From contig NZ_KQ031391.1 of assembly GCF_000966285.1 (NCBI RefSeq), forward strand, positions 740,978 to 804,977: DNA of 64,000 nt. Reading direction: 5' to 3'. The first letter of the stretch is position 1. The number at the start of each line of letters is the position of its first letter. The translations under genes and the position numbers were made by a program. Positions 49,380-58,501 of the stretch are shown here, piece by piece. The notes beneath the pieces were generated by a model. The model had not been told where the DNA came from and did not search any database. It saw only the letters and a program-made list of their open reading frames with translations. This DNA is from Pseudofrankia sp. DC12. GTDB lineage: Bacteria > Actinomycetota > Actinomycetes > Frankiales > Frankiaceae.

Positions 49380-50253
49380 TCAGGTCATCAGGCGCGCGGG
49401 CCCAGGCTCGCCCGCCGCGGGCTGGACGCGGCGGGCTGGTGCGAGGTTCCGCGTTGCCCAGAAGTGCATTGCTTCGGAGTACGGCGAAGGGCGGAGCGGG
49501 CGGTCGGCGGGGATGACGGCCGGTACCGGCGCGGCGCGGGTCGGCGCGGGCCAGCAAAGGGCTTCACCGCGCGCGGCCGACCGTGCCAGAAGTGCCCTCT
49601 GGCGGCCGCGCGGACGACTGCCGGACCCATCGGCGCAGCCCCGGCCCCACCTCGTCGCTCGGCGAGCCCAGACCAGGCTCGCGGGCGCCGCAGATCCCAA
49701 ACCATGCCGAATGTTCGGAGCCCCGGCGGGACGGCACTCCAAAGCACCCGGACGACCGGCCGGATATATTGTTCTGCCTGGCTGCTCTGCGCCAAAAGAT
49801 TGGACGCAGAAAGGCGCGATATGTCGGGACGACCGCAGGCCGGCGAAAACGCGCGTCCGGGTGGGCCCGCGTCCTCGGGCGCGACACGCGCCAGTCACTG
49901 TATGTCTCGGTTACTTCACGCTCTGGGTACCACGGTCTTAGCTGCTCGCTACCTCTACATGCTATCCGGCTCGGCTATCCAGCGCATTCGTTGCCCGGCC
50001 CGCCAGTTGCCTGGCGTGTTGGCGTGTTAGTCAATCAGCAAGCTAGCCACTCGGCACATCAGTTCACCGGCGCCGCGGCAGCCCCACGCCTCAGTTGTCG
50101 CACCTAAGCCGCCTGGCAGCTATGCCGCCCAGACGCTCAGTCAGGCGACAGCAAGCCGCCGACACTGTGCGGCCGCCCAGCAGGATGCTGGCACATGAAC
50201 AGCACCGTTGGGTTCACCCGGTCAAGCGGGCACAGGCCGGGGCCGAGGCCGGC
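49380..50253. other. Long intergenic region, no gene recognised
   Basis: About 870 bases between the hypothetical gene and the phosphoribosyltransferase gene. Open frames have no coding bias. The part 49890-50060 is noticeably lower in G+C than the genome and contains TATATT at 49765-49770 as a possible -10. Either a foreign remnant or a regulatory/ncRNA region; nothing more can be supported. Confidence 0.5.
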
Positions 50254-50730
50254 TCACAGGTCGACGACCGGCGGCTCGGTGCTCCACGGAAAGTTGATCC
50301 ACCGGTCGGTCCGCCGCCACACGTACTGGCACTTCACCAGGGAACGCGGCTTCTCGTAGATGACCGCCGTACGCACCTCGGCCACCTGGTCCTGGATGAA
50401 GTCCTGTACAAGCTCGATGGTCTTGCCGGTGTCCGCGACGTCGTCGGCGATCAGCACCTTCTTCGCCGAGAAGTCCACCGTGCTGGGCACCGGTGGCAGC
50501 ATCACCGGCATATCCAGGGTCGCACCTACTCCGTTGTAGAACTCGACGTTCATCACGTGCAGGTTCTTCACCGCCAGTGCGTAGCCGAGCGCGCCGGCCA
50601 CGAACAGGCCACCCCGCGCGATCGCCAGGATCAGGTCCGGCCGGTACCCGTCGGCGGCCACCGTCCGGGCCAGCTGCCGCGAGGCGTCGCCGAAGGTTCG
50701 CCAGTCGAGAATCTCCCGATCGTCCACCAT
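50254..50730 (-). CDS. Phosphoribosyltransferase
   Basis: Type I phosphoribosyltransferase of 158 residues starting at ATG 50730 (MVDDREILDWRTFGDASRQL). The PRPP loop VLIADDVADTGKTIELV (near residue 90) is intact, and ILAIARGGLFVAGALGYAL forms the first loop. The C-terminus VWRRTDRWINFPWSTEPPVV matches the small xanthine/hypoxanthine-like phosphoribosyltransferases of actinobacteria. Probably salvages a purine base (xanthine or guanine) to its nucleotide. Confidence 0.88.
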   Translation of the reverse strand: MVDDREILDWRTFGDASRQLARTVAADGYRPDLILAIARGGLFVAGALGYALAVKNLHVMNVEFYNGVGATLDMPVMLPPVPSTVDFSAKKVLIADDVADTGKTIELVQDFIQDQVAEVRTAVIYEKPRSLVKCQYVWRRTDRWINFPWSTEPPVVDL

Positions 50731-51360
50731 GCGACCGAACAGTACCGTTCCAGCCACCCCGGCCGAACAGCCCTGGGGCAAGGGTCGCCAGACCGGCGCG
50801 AACCCGGCCGGGATCCCCATCGGCCGCGAACGATCGCCTTCAGCGGCCAGGACGGCTGCTCGCCAGGACGGCGGCAGCGGGGCCGGGAAGCCGGTCCGCA
50901 CAGACCGGTTCCCCGCTGGTCTGACGGCTCGCCCCCGCCGCGGCCAAGCGCGTCACCTCCAAGGCCAGGGGCACCACGCCGGGCACCTCCGCCATCTCCC
51001 ATCGAGTCCTGCCTCGTGGTGGCTGTACCAGGCGATCTCGCGACCACCGCGTAGGACTCGATGGCGCTGTGCCGCAATGCGCGATGGCATTCACCATTCC
51101 CAGGCACCACGGCGCGGCGCCATCACGCGAGCATCCCGCATGACCGCGGACAGGCCGCGGACATCGGACCGCCGGCCGCGGCGGAACTATCGGCCGAGCG
51201 GCCTGGGCCGGCAACACGATTCACCGGGACCTGTTTCGGCTGTGTCGCTGCGACAGTCGATCGCCCGCCCATGTGAGGCTCGGCGCGAATATCGACCGCC
51301 GGAGCTCGCCGTGGCGGACACCATCAATGTTTCTACGCAATTCGAAGGGGTGTGGAGGGA
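50731..51360. other. Intergenic region without a gene
   Basis: About 630 bases. Frames in all six phases show no coding bias. The last 100 bases before the WPY-repeat gene are lower in G+C and should hold its promoter; no clear -35/-10 pair stands out. Confidence 0.45.
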
Positions 51361-52239
51361 ATGCGACCGGCAAGATTTGCGACCGCCGTTGGCGGAGTAC
51401 TTCTGGCCTGCGGGACGATCATCCCGCTCGCGACGCCCGCGCTCGCCGCCGGATCGCCGGTAGGGCTGGACAGCTGGCCCAGGACCGTGCCCGGCGCGGG
51501 AGCGTCGTCGCTGGGATGGCCGTATGACACCGGCTGGCCCATCGGTCAGACCGGGCTGGACACCTCGTCCACGGCCTGGCCGTACAGCACGGCCTGGCCC
51601 AGCGGCGTGACCGGCACGGACCCGTCGTCGACGTGGCCGTACGCCTCGAGCTGGCCGAGCAGCCAGACCGCCACGGACCCGTCATCCACGACCTGGCCGT
51701 ACACCAGCTGGCCCACCGCCCAGACCGGCACGGACCCGTCGACCACGACCTGGCCGTACAGCAACTGGCCCACCGGCCAGACCGGCACGGACCCGGCATC
51801 CACCTCGTGGCCGTACAACACAGGCTGGCCCACCGACCCGACCGCGATGGATCCGGCCTCGACACAGTGGCCCTACGGCACCGGCTGGCCCACCAGCCAG
51901 ACCGGCACCGGCACACCGGCGACTGACCCGACGAACACCGGCTCGACCGAGACCGACTCAACCGGCACTGACCCGACGGACACGGGCTCGACGGGCACGT
52001 CGACGGATCAGACAGACACGAGCGTCCCGTCGTCGAACTCCAGCGACTCGTCCACGGACCAGACCGACCCGGAGGCGCCCACCTCCAGCATGGCCGGCGG
52101 CCCGACCGACCAGAGCGACCCGACCGGCCAGGCCCTGCCCTGGTCAGGCCTGCCAGGCTGGCTCTCCGGCCAGGGGGACCCGGCTACCTCGTTCTGGAAC
52201 CCGATGAGCTGGCTGCGAAACATCCAGCAGTGGTTCTAG
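51361..52239 (+). CDS. Secreted protein with tandem WPY repeats
   Basis: Secreted protein of 292 residues, family not recognised. A signal peptide opens it (MRPARFATAVGGVLLACGTI followed by IPLATPALAA, cleavage near residue 30). From residue about 53 come seven tandem repeats of 19-20 residues with consensus WPYxxxWPxxQTGTDPSST (for example WPYTSWPTAQTGTDPSTTT), followed by a Thr/Asp/Ser-rich low-complexity region (TDSTGTDPTDTGSTGTSTDQ) and a C-terminal segment ending MSWLRNIQQWF. No anchor is seen. A GTG at 51352 is an alternative start. Reverse-strand frames here are antisense shadows of the repeats. Function unknown; possibly an extracellular adhesive or surface-coat protein (inference). 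Confidence 0.75.
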   Translation: MRPARFATAVGGVLLACGTIIPLATPALAAGSPVGLDSWPRTVPGAGASSLGWPYDTGWPIGQTGLDTSSTAWPYSTAWPSGVTGTDPSSTWPYASSWPSSQTATDPSSTTWPYTSWPTAQTGTDPSTTTWPYSNWPTGQTGTDPASTSWPYNTGWPTDPTAMDPASTQWPYGTGWPTSQTGTGTPATDPTNTGSTETDSTGTDPTDTGSTGTSTDQTDTSVPSSNSSDSSTDQTDPEAPTSSMAGGPTDQSDPTGQALPWSGLPGWLSGQGDPATSFWNPMSWLRNIQQWF

Positions 52240-52335
52240 CCGTTGGCGGGCCGGCCCTGGCCGGCCGGCCCGCACCACGGCCGCCCACTCGCGACGAACC
52301 GCCTCACAGCGGCAGCGCCGGGACCGCGCAGGCGC

Positions 52336-52935
52336 TCAGGACCGCGCAGGACGGCCAGTGGGCTGGCGGCGGCGGCGCAGCAGCCGGTGCGCACAGTCGA
52401 GGATGTAGGTGCGCAGCTCGGCGTCGGCGATGCCCGCCGCCCCGCCCGAGCCGACGCTCTTGAGGCCGGCGAGGAACAGGTTGGCGGCCACGACCTGGCC
52501 GGGATCGGGGCCCGGGCCGACGAGCGCTTCGACGAGCCGCTCGCCCAGCGGGGCGAGCAAGGGGTCGGTAGCGAGGATCTGCGCCACGGCGAGGTCGCCC
52601 TCGAGGATCGCGTAGAGCCGCCGGTTGCGGATCAGCAGGTCGACGAGGCCGACGAGCAGCAACTCGGTCCGCACGGCCTGGGACCGCTCCCGCTCGGCGT
52701 CCTCGACGACCGTCGCGAGCTCCGCGAGCGCGGGCCGCACGACGGCGAGGACGATGTCCCGCTTGGCCTTGAAGTGGTAGTACACGGCGGCCTTCGTGAC
52801 ACCCAGGCGATCCGCGATCATCTGGAGCGAGGTGCCGCTGACGCCGCGTTCCGCGAACAGGTCGAGGGCCGCGGCCACCACCTTCTCGCGGCCGGCGCCG
52901 GCGCGGTGCGTCGTGGCGTCCAGCTGCGTGGTCAT
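52336..52935 (-). CDS. TetR-family transcriptional regulator
   Basis: TetR regulator of 199 residues: N-terminal HTH VVAAALDLFAERGVSGTSLQ with MIADRLGVTKAAVYYHFKAK, then an all-helical ligand domain. Divergent from the MmpL-like gene; two operator-like repeats lie in between. By this arrangement it most likely represses mmpL and itself until a hydrophobic ligand binds. Start ATG 52935. Confidence 0.93.
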   Translation of the reverse strand: MTTQLDATTHRAGAGREKVVAAALDLFAERGVSGTSLQMIADRLGVTKAAVYYHFKAKRDIVLAVVRPALAELATVVEDAERERSQAVRTELLLVGLVDLLIRNRRLYAILEGDLAVAQILATDPLLAPLGERLVEALVGPGPDPGQVVAANLFLAGLKSVGSGGAAGIADAELRTYILDCAHRLLRRRRQPTGRPARS

Positions 52936-53132
52936 CGCGTTCCCCCTCGCTCACCACCGCGGATCGGCTGGCGGGCCATGGCGGAAGGCCGGACCGATGC
53001 GCGCCTCCGCTGTCGTGTCACCGGTCACGGCAGCCTACGTGACGAGGGCCACCGGCCTCAGGCGAGCGCGGAACGCCGCGGACCGGGCATTTGATCCCGC
53101 CTCCGAGTGTTAGCCGAACGACAAGGCAGATC

Positions 53133-53171
53133 CTAGCCGGTCGGCTGGTCAACTCCTAGTCGATCGGCTAG
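53133..53171. promoter_or_regulatory. Pair of TetR-type operators
   Basis: Two copies of a 16-base near-palindrome: CTAGCCGGTCGGCTGG (53133-53148) and CTAGTCGATCGGCTAG (53156-53171; one mismatch from perfect symmetry), spaced 23 bases start-to-start, in the 299-base space between tetR and the MmpL gene. Two helical turns apart, they suit binding of two TetR dimers. Confidence 0.75.
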
Positions 53172-53234
53172 CGTTGGGCGGGACGAAGGACTACTACCCA
53201 CCGGCTGTTCGCCGCCGACCCGAGGAGACATCCG

Positions 53235-55634
53235 TTGGCCACCTACCTGTACCGGCTAGGGCGAGCGGCGTACCGGCGCCGGCGCCTGGTGGTCGCGCTG
53301 TGGGTCCTGCTTCTCGCCCTCGCGGGGGTCGGCGCCGCGACGCTGTCCGGGCCCACCTCGGACGCGCTGTCCATCCCGGGGACCGAGTCCCAGAAGGCCA
53401 TCGACCTGCTCAACGAGCGGATGCCCGGCGCCGGCGCGGACACCGCCGCGGCCCGGGTCGTCTTCACCGTCCCGGCTGGCTCGACCGGCACGCTGGCCGA
53501 GCCCACCCGGCAGCGGGCGATCGAGCACGCGGTCCAAGAGCTGTCCCACGCGCCGCAGGTCGGCCGGGTCACCGACCCGTTCACGGCCGTCGGCGGGAAG
53601 TGGGCGGCCGTGTCCCCCGACGGCCGGACCGCCTACGCGAGAGTGAGCTACACCGTCCAGCAGCGCGACGTCACCGACGCCGCCCGCAACGCGCTGTTCG
53701 CGGCGGCCGGCCCGGTGCGGGCAGCCGGCGTCGGCGTCGAGTTCGGCGGCACGGCCACGCAGGGCTCGGCGGCCCAGAGCGCGACCGAGGTGATCGGCAT
53801 CGCCGTCGCCGCGGTCGTCCTGCTGGTCACGTTCGGGTCGTTCGTCGCCGCCGGCCTGCCACTGCTGACCGCACTGCTGGGCGTGGCGATCGGCGTCTGC
53901 GGGATCGCGATCGCCACCGGGTTCCTGCACCTGAGCGCCAGCACGTCGACGCTCGCCCTGATGATCGGCCTGGCCGTCGGCATCGACTACGCCCTGTTCA
54001 TCACCTCGCGGTTCCGCGACGAGCTCGCGGCGGGTCAGGACGGTGAGCAGGCCGCCGGGCGCGCGGCCGGCACCGCCGGGTCGGCCGTGGTCTTCGCCGG
54101 CCTCACCGTCGTCATCGCGCTGGCCGCGCTCACGGTGGCGGGCATTCCCTTCCTCACCGAGATGGGGCTCGCCGCCGCGGCGACCGTCGCCGTCGCCGTC
54201 GCGATCGCGCTGACCCTGCTGCCGGCCGTCTTCGGGTTCGCGGGCCGGCGGCTCGCGCCCGCACAGCCGGCGAACGACACGACGAAGGGCACCCGGCGGC
54301 GCGGGCGCCACCTGTCCCGCCGTTTCGCCGGCCTGCGGTCCCGGGACCCGGAGACCGACGGAAACCGGCCGACGATGGGCGAGAGGTGGGCCCGGCTCGC
54401 GGTACGGCACCGTGGCTGGGTGGTCGCGACCGCGGTACTCGCGCTCGGGCTCGTCGCGGCCCCGGTCACCAGCCTGCGCCTCGGCCTGCCCGACGACAGC
54501 ACGGCGGCGCCGGCCAGCACCCAGCGGGTCGCCTACGACCAGCTCAGCTCCGGTTTCGGCGCCGGGTTCAACGGGCCGCTGCTGCTCGTCGTCGACCTGA
54601 CCCACGCCGGCGACCGCACCGCGGCCGTGGCCCAGGTGGCCGCGACCATCCGAGCGCTGCCGGACGTCACGTCGGTCGGGCCCGCGAGCTTCGACGCGGC
54701 GCGGGACACGGCGACGTTCTCCGTCACCCCCGGCAGCGGTCCCAGCGAGGCCGCGACCGAGCACCTGGTGCACAACATCCGGGCGCAGGCCGGCACGCTC
54801 GCGGCCACCACCGGGGCCATCACCATGGTGACGGGAGCGACCGCGGTCAACATCGACATCTCCGAGAAGCTCTCGGCCGCGCTCATCCCCTACCTCACGG
54901 TGGTCGTCGGCCTCGCCTTCGTGCTGCTCCTGCTGGTCTTTCGCAGCGTCCTGGTACCGCTCAAGGCGACCCTCGGGTTCCTGCTGAGCGTGGTCGCGAC
55001 GTTTGGCGCCGTCGTCGCCGTCTTCCAGTGGGGCTGGCTGAAGGACCTGTTCGGGGTCAGCTCCACCGGCCCGATCGTGAGCATGCTGCCGATCTTCCTC
55101 GTCGGCGTCCTGTTCGGTCTCGCCATGGACTACGAGGTCTTCCTGGTCACCAGGATGCGTGAGGAGTACATGCACGGGCGAGGCCCGGACGACGCGGTGA
55201 CCCTGGGCTTCCGGCACGGCGCCCGGGTCGTGACGGCGGCCGCGATCATCATGATCAGCGTGTTCGCCGGCTTCATCCTGTCCAGCGAGGCGATCATCCA
55301 GTCCATCGGCTTCGCGCTCGCCTTCGGTGTGCTCGTCGACGCCTTCGTGGTCCGGATGACCCTCGTGCCGGCCGTGATGGCGCTGCTCGGCCGGCGCGCC
55401 TGGTGGCTGCCACGCTGGCTGGACCGGCTGCTGCCGGACATCGACGTCGAGGGCAAGCGTCTGGTCGGCGTGACGGGACCCGCCACCGCGGGGGTCGACC
55501 AGCCGTCCGGGGCCGCCGGGCCGCACGGGCGCGCCGCCCAGGCCGACGGCACCGCCCAAGAGCCGGCGGGGCCTGGGACCGACGCGGGGCTGCCCAGCCA
55601 GCGGCGGGCCAGCAGCGGGGTCACGGCCGGGTAG
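53235..55634 (+). CDS. MmpL/RND-family transporter
   Basis: RND transporter of 799 residues with twelve helices and two extracytoplasmic loops. MmpL marks: LSIPGTESQKAIDLLNERMPG after the first helix, GIAVAAVVLLVTFGSFVAAGLPLLTALLGV, the Asp-rich transmembrane motif LMIGLAVGIDYALFITSRFR and, in the second half, LFGLAMDYEVFLVTRMREEY. Actinobacterial MmpL proteins export lipids or siderophore-like compounds. TTG 53235 has GAGGAG at 53222-53227 (7-base spacing). The C-terminal 60 residues are soluble and low in complexity. Regulated by the divergent TetR. Confidence 0.93.
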   Translation: MATYLYRLGRAAYRRRRLVVALWVLLLALAGVGAATLSGPTSDALSIPGTESQKAIDLLNERMPGAGADTAAARVVFTVPAGSTGTLAEPTRQRAIEHAVQELSHAPQVGRVTDPFTAVGGKWAAVSPDGRTAYARVSYTVQQRDVTDAARNALFAAAGPVRAAGVGVEFGGTATQGSAAQSATEVIGIAVAAVVLLVTFGSFVAAGLPLLTALLGVAIGVCGIAIATGFLHLSASTSTLALMIGLAVGIDYALFITSRFRDELAAGQDGEQAAGRAAGTAGSAVVFAGLTVVIALAALTVAGIPFLTEMGLAAAATVAVAVAIALTLLPAVFGFAGRRLAPAQPANDTTKGTRRRGRHLSRRFAGLRSRDPETDGNRPTMGERWARLAVRHRGWVVATAVLALGLVAAPVTSLRLGLPDDSTAAPASTQRVAYDQLSSGFGAGFNGPLLLVVDLTHAGDRTAAVAQVAATIRALPDVTSVGPASFDAARDTATFSVTPGSGPSEAATEHLVHNIRAQAGTLAATTGAITMVTGATAVNIDISEKLSAALIPYLTVVVGLAFVLLLLVFRSVLVPLKATLGFLLSVVATFGAVVAVFQWGWLKDLFGVSSTGPIVSMLPIFLVGVLFGLAMDYEVFLVTRMREEYMHGRGPDDAVTLGFRHGARVVTAAAIIMISVFAGFILSSEAIIQSIGFALAFGVLVDAFVVRMTLVPAVMALLGRRAWWLPRWLDRLLPDIDVEGKRLVGVTGPATAGVDQPSGAAGPHGRAAQADGTAQEPAGPGTDAGLPSQRRASSGVTAG

Positions 55635-55711
55635 CCCGGGCGGGCGCCAGGCGCCGGTGGCGTGTGACCTGTCACGCCGCCGGCAATACTGGCCCGGAGG
55701 GGGGGCCGCCC

Positions 55712-58501
55712 ATGCGATCCAGCAACGTCGACCCCGGGAGTCTGGACACGCAGGAGGTTCGCCCGATTTCGGAGGGTGCATTCCGAATGGTGGCGGCCGG
55801 CGTCGCGGCGCTGATCGTGCTGGCCTTCGTGCCGCTGCTGTTGGACGGACAGCAGCGGCTGATCGCCCAGGCGGTCTCGGTGGCGGCGTCCAGCCTCGCC
55901 GCGGCGGTGATCGCCGGCGTGGGCGTGGTCCGCACCAGGGGCGCCGATCAGCGCTGGCGGCTGCTGACCTGGGTGACGCTGGTGTGCCAGCTCGGCGCAG
56001 CCGCCGACTGGATCGGCCACTATTCGGTACACCATCTCCGGCGGGTCGCGCTAGGCCCGGCCGACATCCTCTATCTGGTGCCCTTCCTTATCCTCTCCGT
56101 CGCGCTGCTGCTGATCCCGATGGAGCCGGACCGCGACAAGCGGGGCCTGGCCCGCGATCCCGGCAGCCGGCCGCGGTACTCGAACGCTCTCGTCGCGCTG
56201 GACGGCCTGGTGGTCGTGGTCTCCACGCTGTTGATCATCTGGACCACCACGCTCAGCAGGATCGTCGCCAGCGACGTCGGCGGGATGGCGTTCTTCCTCG
56301 CCATGGCCCTCCCACTGTGGGGAATGCTCATCGTGGTGCTGGCGCTGCTGCTGGCGGCCTTCCGCCGGCCGCGCAACGGGCGGTCGATGGCACTGCTCAT
56401 CGCGGGGCTCGCCGTGCTGGTCGCCCCGGACACCGCCGTGGTCGCCCTGACCCTCGGCAGTACGGAGAGCCTCGCGCGGACGGCACCCTACTGGATCGGC
56501 GTGGCCGTCGGACTGCCCCTGGTCGCGCTGGCGGTCGTCGTTCCGGAGCGCCGCGGACGGGCCGGTGACGAGGAGAGCACCGCGACGACGCCGTTGCGGC
56601 GAGGCCTGGCCTGGCCCTGGGCCCATGTCTACGTGCCGTACCTCCCGCTCGGCGCCGCCGCGCTGCTCATCGTCGGGCTGGCGGTCAGCGGAACGGCGCT
56701 CGGCGGCGCCTCCCTCTACCTGGCCCTGCTGCTGGCGACGCTGGTCACGCTCCGCCAGCTTGTCACGATGGCCGAGAACGTCCGGCTGCTTGCCACCCTG
56801 CAGACGGCGCACGAGCGGCTGCGCTACCAGGCGTTCCATGACCAGCTCACCAGCCTGCCGAACCGCGCGCTGTTCACCGGCGAGCTCGAGCGCGCCGTCG
56901 AGGCCCACCGCGCCGACCGGCGGGCGGTGACCGTGCTGTTCTGCGACCTCGACGGCTTCAAGAACATCAACGACACCCTGGGGCACGCCGCCGGCGACGA
57001 CCTGCTGCGGGCCGTCGCCGGCCGGCTGCACGGCGCGGTCCGGGACAAGGACCTCGCGGCCCGGCTCGGCGGCGACGAGTTCGCCGTCCTGCTCACCGAC
57101 CTGGCCGGCGCGGGCGAACCGCGGATCGCCGGCGAGCGCACCGGACAGCGGATCCTCGCCGCCATGCGCCAGCCGTTCACCGTCCGCGGGAACCGGCGCC
57201 TTTTGCGGATCAGCATCGGCCTCGCGGTCGCCGACAGCCAGGAGCCAGTGGACGACGCCGAGCAGCTGCTCCACCGCGCGGACACCGCGATGTACACCGC
57301 GAAGCACGGCCACCATGGCGGTCTCGTCCTGTCGCGTGGCGGCAGGACCGTGGCCACGAGCGGGCCGTCGCTCACGCTCAGGCTGGCCACCGATGCCACG
57401 GCCGGTGAGCTCGCCGTCTGCTACCAGCCGATCAGCAGCCTCTGCGACGGCCAGGACTTCGGGGTCGAGGCGCTGCTGTGCAGGGTGCGGCCCTCCGGGT
57501 ACCCCATGCCGGCCCACGAGCTGCTCACTGCCGCCGAGCGGGACGGCTCCATCGACGAGCTGAACACCCATCTGCTCGAACGGGCCTGCCGAGATCTGCC
57601 CGCGGTCCGCGACCGCCTGGGGGCCCCGGTCCGGATGCACGTCAACGTGTCCCCGAGCCGGGTGGGCAACCGGGAGCTCGCGGATCACGTCGAGCGCGCG
57701 CTGCGCCGCCACGGCCTGGACGCCGCCGCGCTGGTCCTGGAGGTCGCAGGCACCGCCCACATCCCGGACCTGGCCGCCGCCGGGACGACGCTGCGCCAGC
57801 TCGCCGACGCCGGCGTCGACGTCGCGCTGGACGAGGTCGGCGTCGCCGACACGTCGCTCGCCGCGCTCTACCAGCTGCCGGTCCGCCTCCTGAAACTGGA
57901 CGCGATCCTGTCCGCCGACCTGGTGGCCCCGCGGCGGGCGCACTGGCCCAGCCTGCCGTGTGCCCGCGCCGCCGTCATCGACTTCGCCATCGCGACCGGG
58001 CTGAAGGTGGGCGCCGGCGGCATCGAGATGTCCTCGCAGCTGGACGCCCTGCGCGCGGCCGGCTGCGGCTTCGGGCAGGGCAGCCTGATCGGGCCGCCGC
58101 AGACGCTGGAGCTCCTGACGGCCACGCGTGCTCGCTGGCACCCAGCCCCAGACGGGCGCGGCGCCGGGCGGTCGGCCCAGGCCCGGGCCTGGGAGACAGA
58201 ACGACCGGGCCGCCGCGGCCGCGCGCCGCCGCGACGCTGCCAGCTCGCGGCGCCAGCCCCTGCGCGCCGGACCGTCCCGTCGATACTCACGGCCGGGCCT
58301 GTGGGAGCCGGGCCTGTGGGAGCCGGGCCTGTAGGAGCCGGCTTGACACCACCTGCCCCGGCCTGCGCCACCCCTCGTAGACTGTCCCCGGCCACCAGAG
58401 ACAGCGGGGGTGTCGCCTGTGCGCCGGCTTGGTTCCCAGTACGTCCTGCACACGCCGTTGGGCCGGGGCGCCAGTGGCGAGGTCTGGCGTGGCAGCCGTG
58501 A
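55712..58501 (+). CDS. Membrane GGDEF-EAL protein with degenerate EAL domain
   Basis: About 929 residues. N-terminal membrane region with eight or nine helices (residues about 15-345), then a GGDEF domain with intact signature RLGGDEFAVLL (near residue 455) and DGFKNINDTLGHAAGDDLLR, a probable active diguanylate cyclase. The EAL domain keeps VEALL and LEVAG but has DEVGVADTS for DDFGTGYSS and VGAGGIEM for AEGVE, losing residues needed for phosphodiesterase activity. ATG 55712 has GGAGGGGG upstream. The last 70 codons are low complexity, contain a 15-base triplication, and overlap the kinase start by about 80 bases; the natural end may be near 58290 if a slippage frameshift happened. Confidence 0.85.
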   Translation: MRSSNVDPGSLDTQEVRPISEGAFRMVAAGVAALIVLAFVPLLLDGQQRLIAQAVSVAASSLAAAVIAGVGVVRTRGADQRWRLLTWVTLVCQLGAAADWIGHYSVHHLRRVALGPADILYLVPFLILSVALLLIPMEPDRDKRGLARDPGSRPRYSNALVALDGLVVVVSTLLIIWTTTLSRIVASDVGGMAFFLAMALPLWGMLIVVLALLLAAFRRPRNGRSMALLIAGLAVLVAPDTAVVALTLGSTESLARTAPYWIGVAVGLPLVALAVVVPERRGRAGDEESTATTPLRRGLAWPWAHVYVPYLPLGAAALLIVGLAVSGTALGGASLYLALLLATLVTLRQLVTMAENVRLLATLQTAHERLRYQAFHDQLTSLPNRALFTGELERAVEAHRADRRAVTVLFCDLDGFKNINDTLGHAAGDDLLRAVAGRLHGAVRDKDLAARLGGDEFAVLLTDLAGAGEPRIAGERTGQRILAAMRQPFTVRGNRRLLRISIGLAVADSQEPVDDAEQLLHRADTAMYTAKHGHHGGLVLSRGGRTVATSGPSLTLRLATDATAGELAVCYQPISSLCDGQDFGVEALLCRVRPSGYPMPAHELLTAAERDGSIDELNTHLLERACRDLPAVRDRLGAPVRMHVNVSPSRVGNRELADHVERALRRHGLDAAALVLEVAGTAHIPDLAAAGTTLRQLADAGVDVALDEVGVADTSLAALYQLPVRLLKLDAILSADLVAPRRAHWPSLPCARAAVIDFAIATGLKVGAGGIEMSSQLDALRAAGCGFGQGSLIGPPQTLELLTATRARWHPAPDGRGAGRSAQARAWETERPGRRGRAPPRRCQLAAPAPARRTVPSILTAGPVGAGPVGAGPVGAGLTPPAPACATPRRLSPATRDSGGVACAPAWFPVRPAHAVGPGRQWRGLAWQP
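58292..58336 (+). repeat. 15-bp tandem triplication
   Basis: Three copies of a 15-base unit (GCCGGGCCTGTGGGA; the last copy has one change), in frame within the end of the GGDEF-EAL gene as AGPVG repeats. Replication slippage here probably altered the C-terminus. Confidence 0.9.

Noticed and set aside
49765-49770. TATATT near the hypothetical gene as a promoter of an unseen small RNA
   Set aside because: Only a -10-like hexamer is present, without -35, terminator or conserved structure; noted in the intergenic entry but not called.
51546-51833. Antisense repetitive frame (VLYGHEV... repeats) on the minus strand
   Set aside because: It mirrors the WPY repeats of the plus-strand gene and has no signal peptide or start signal; the plus-strand protein has both.
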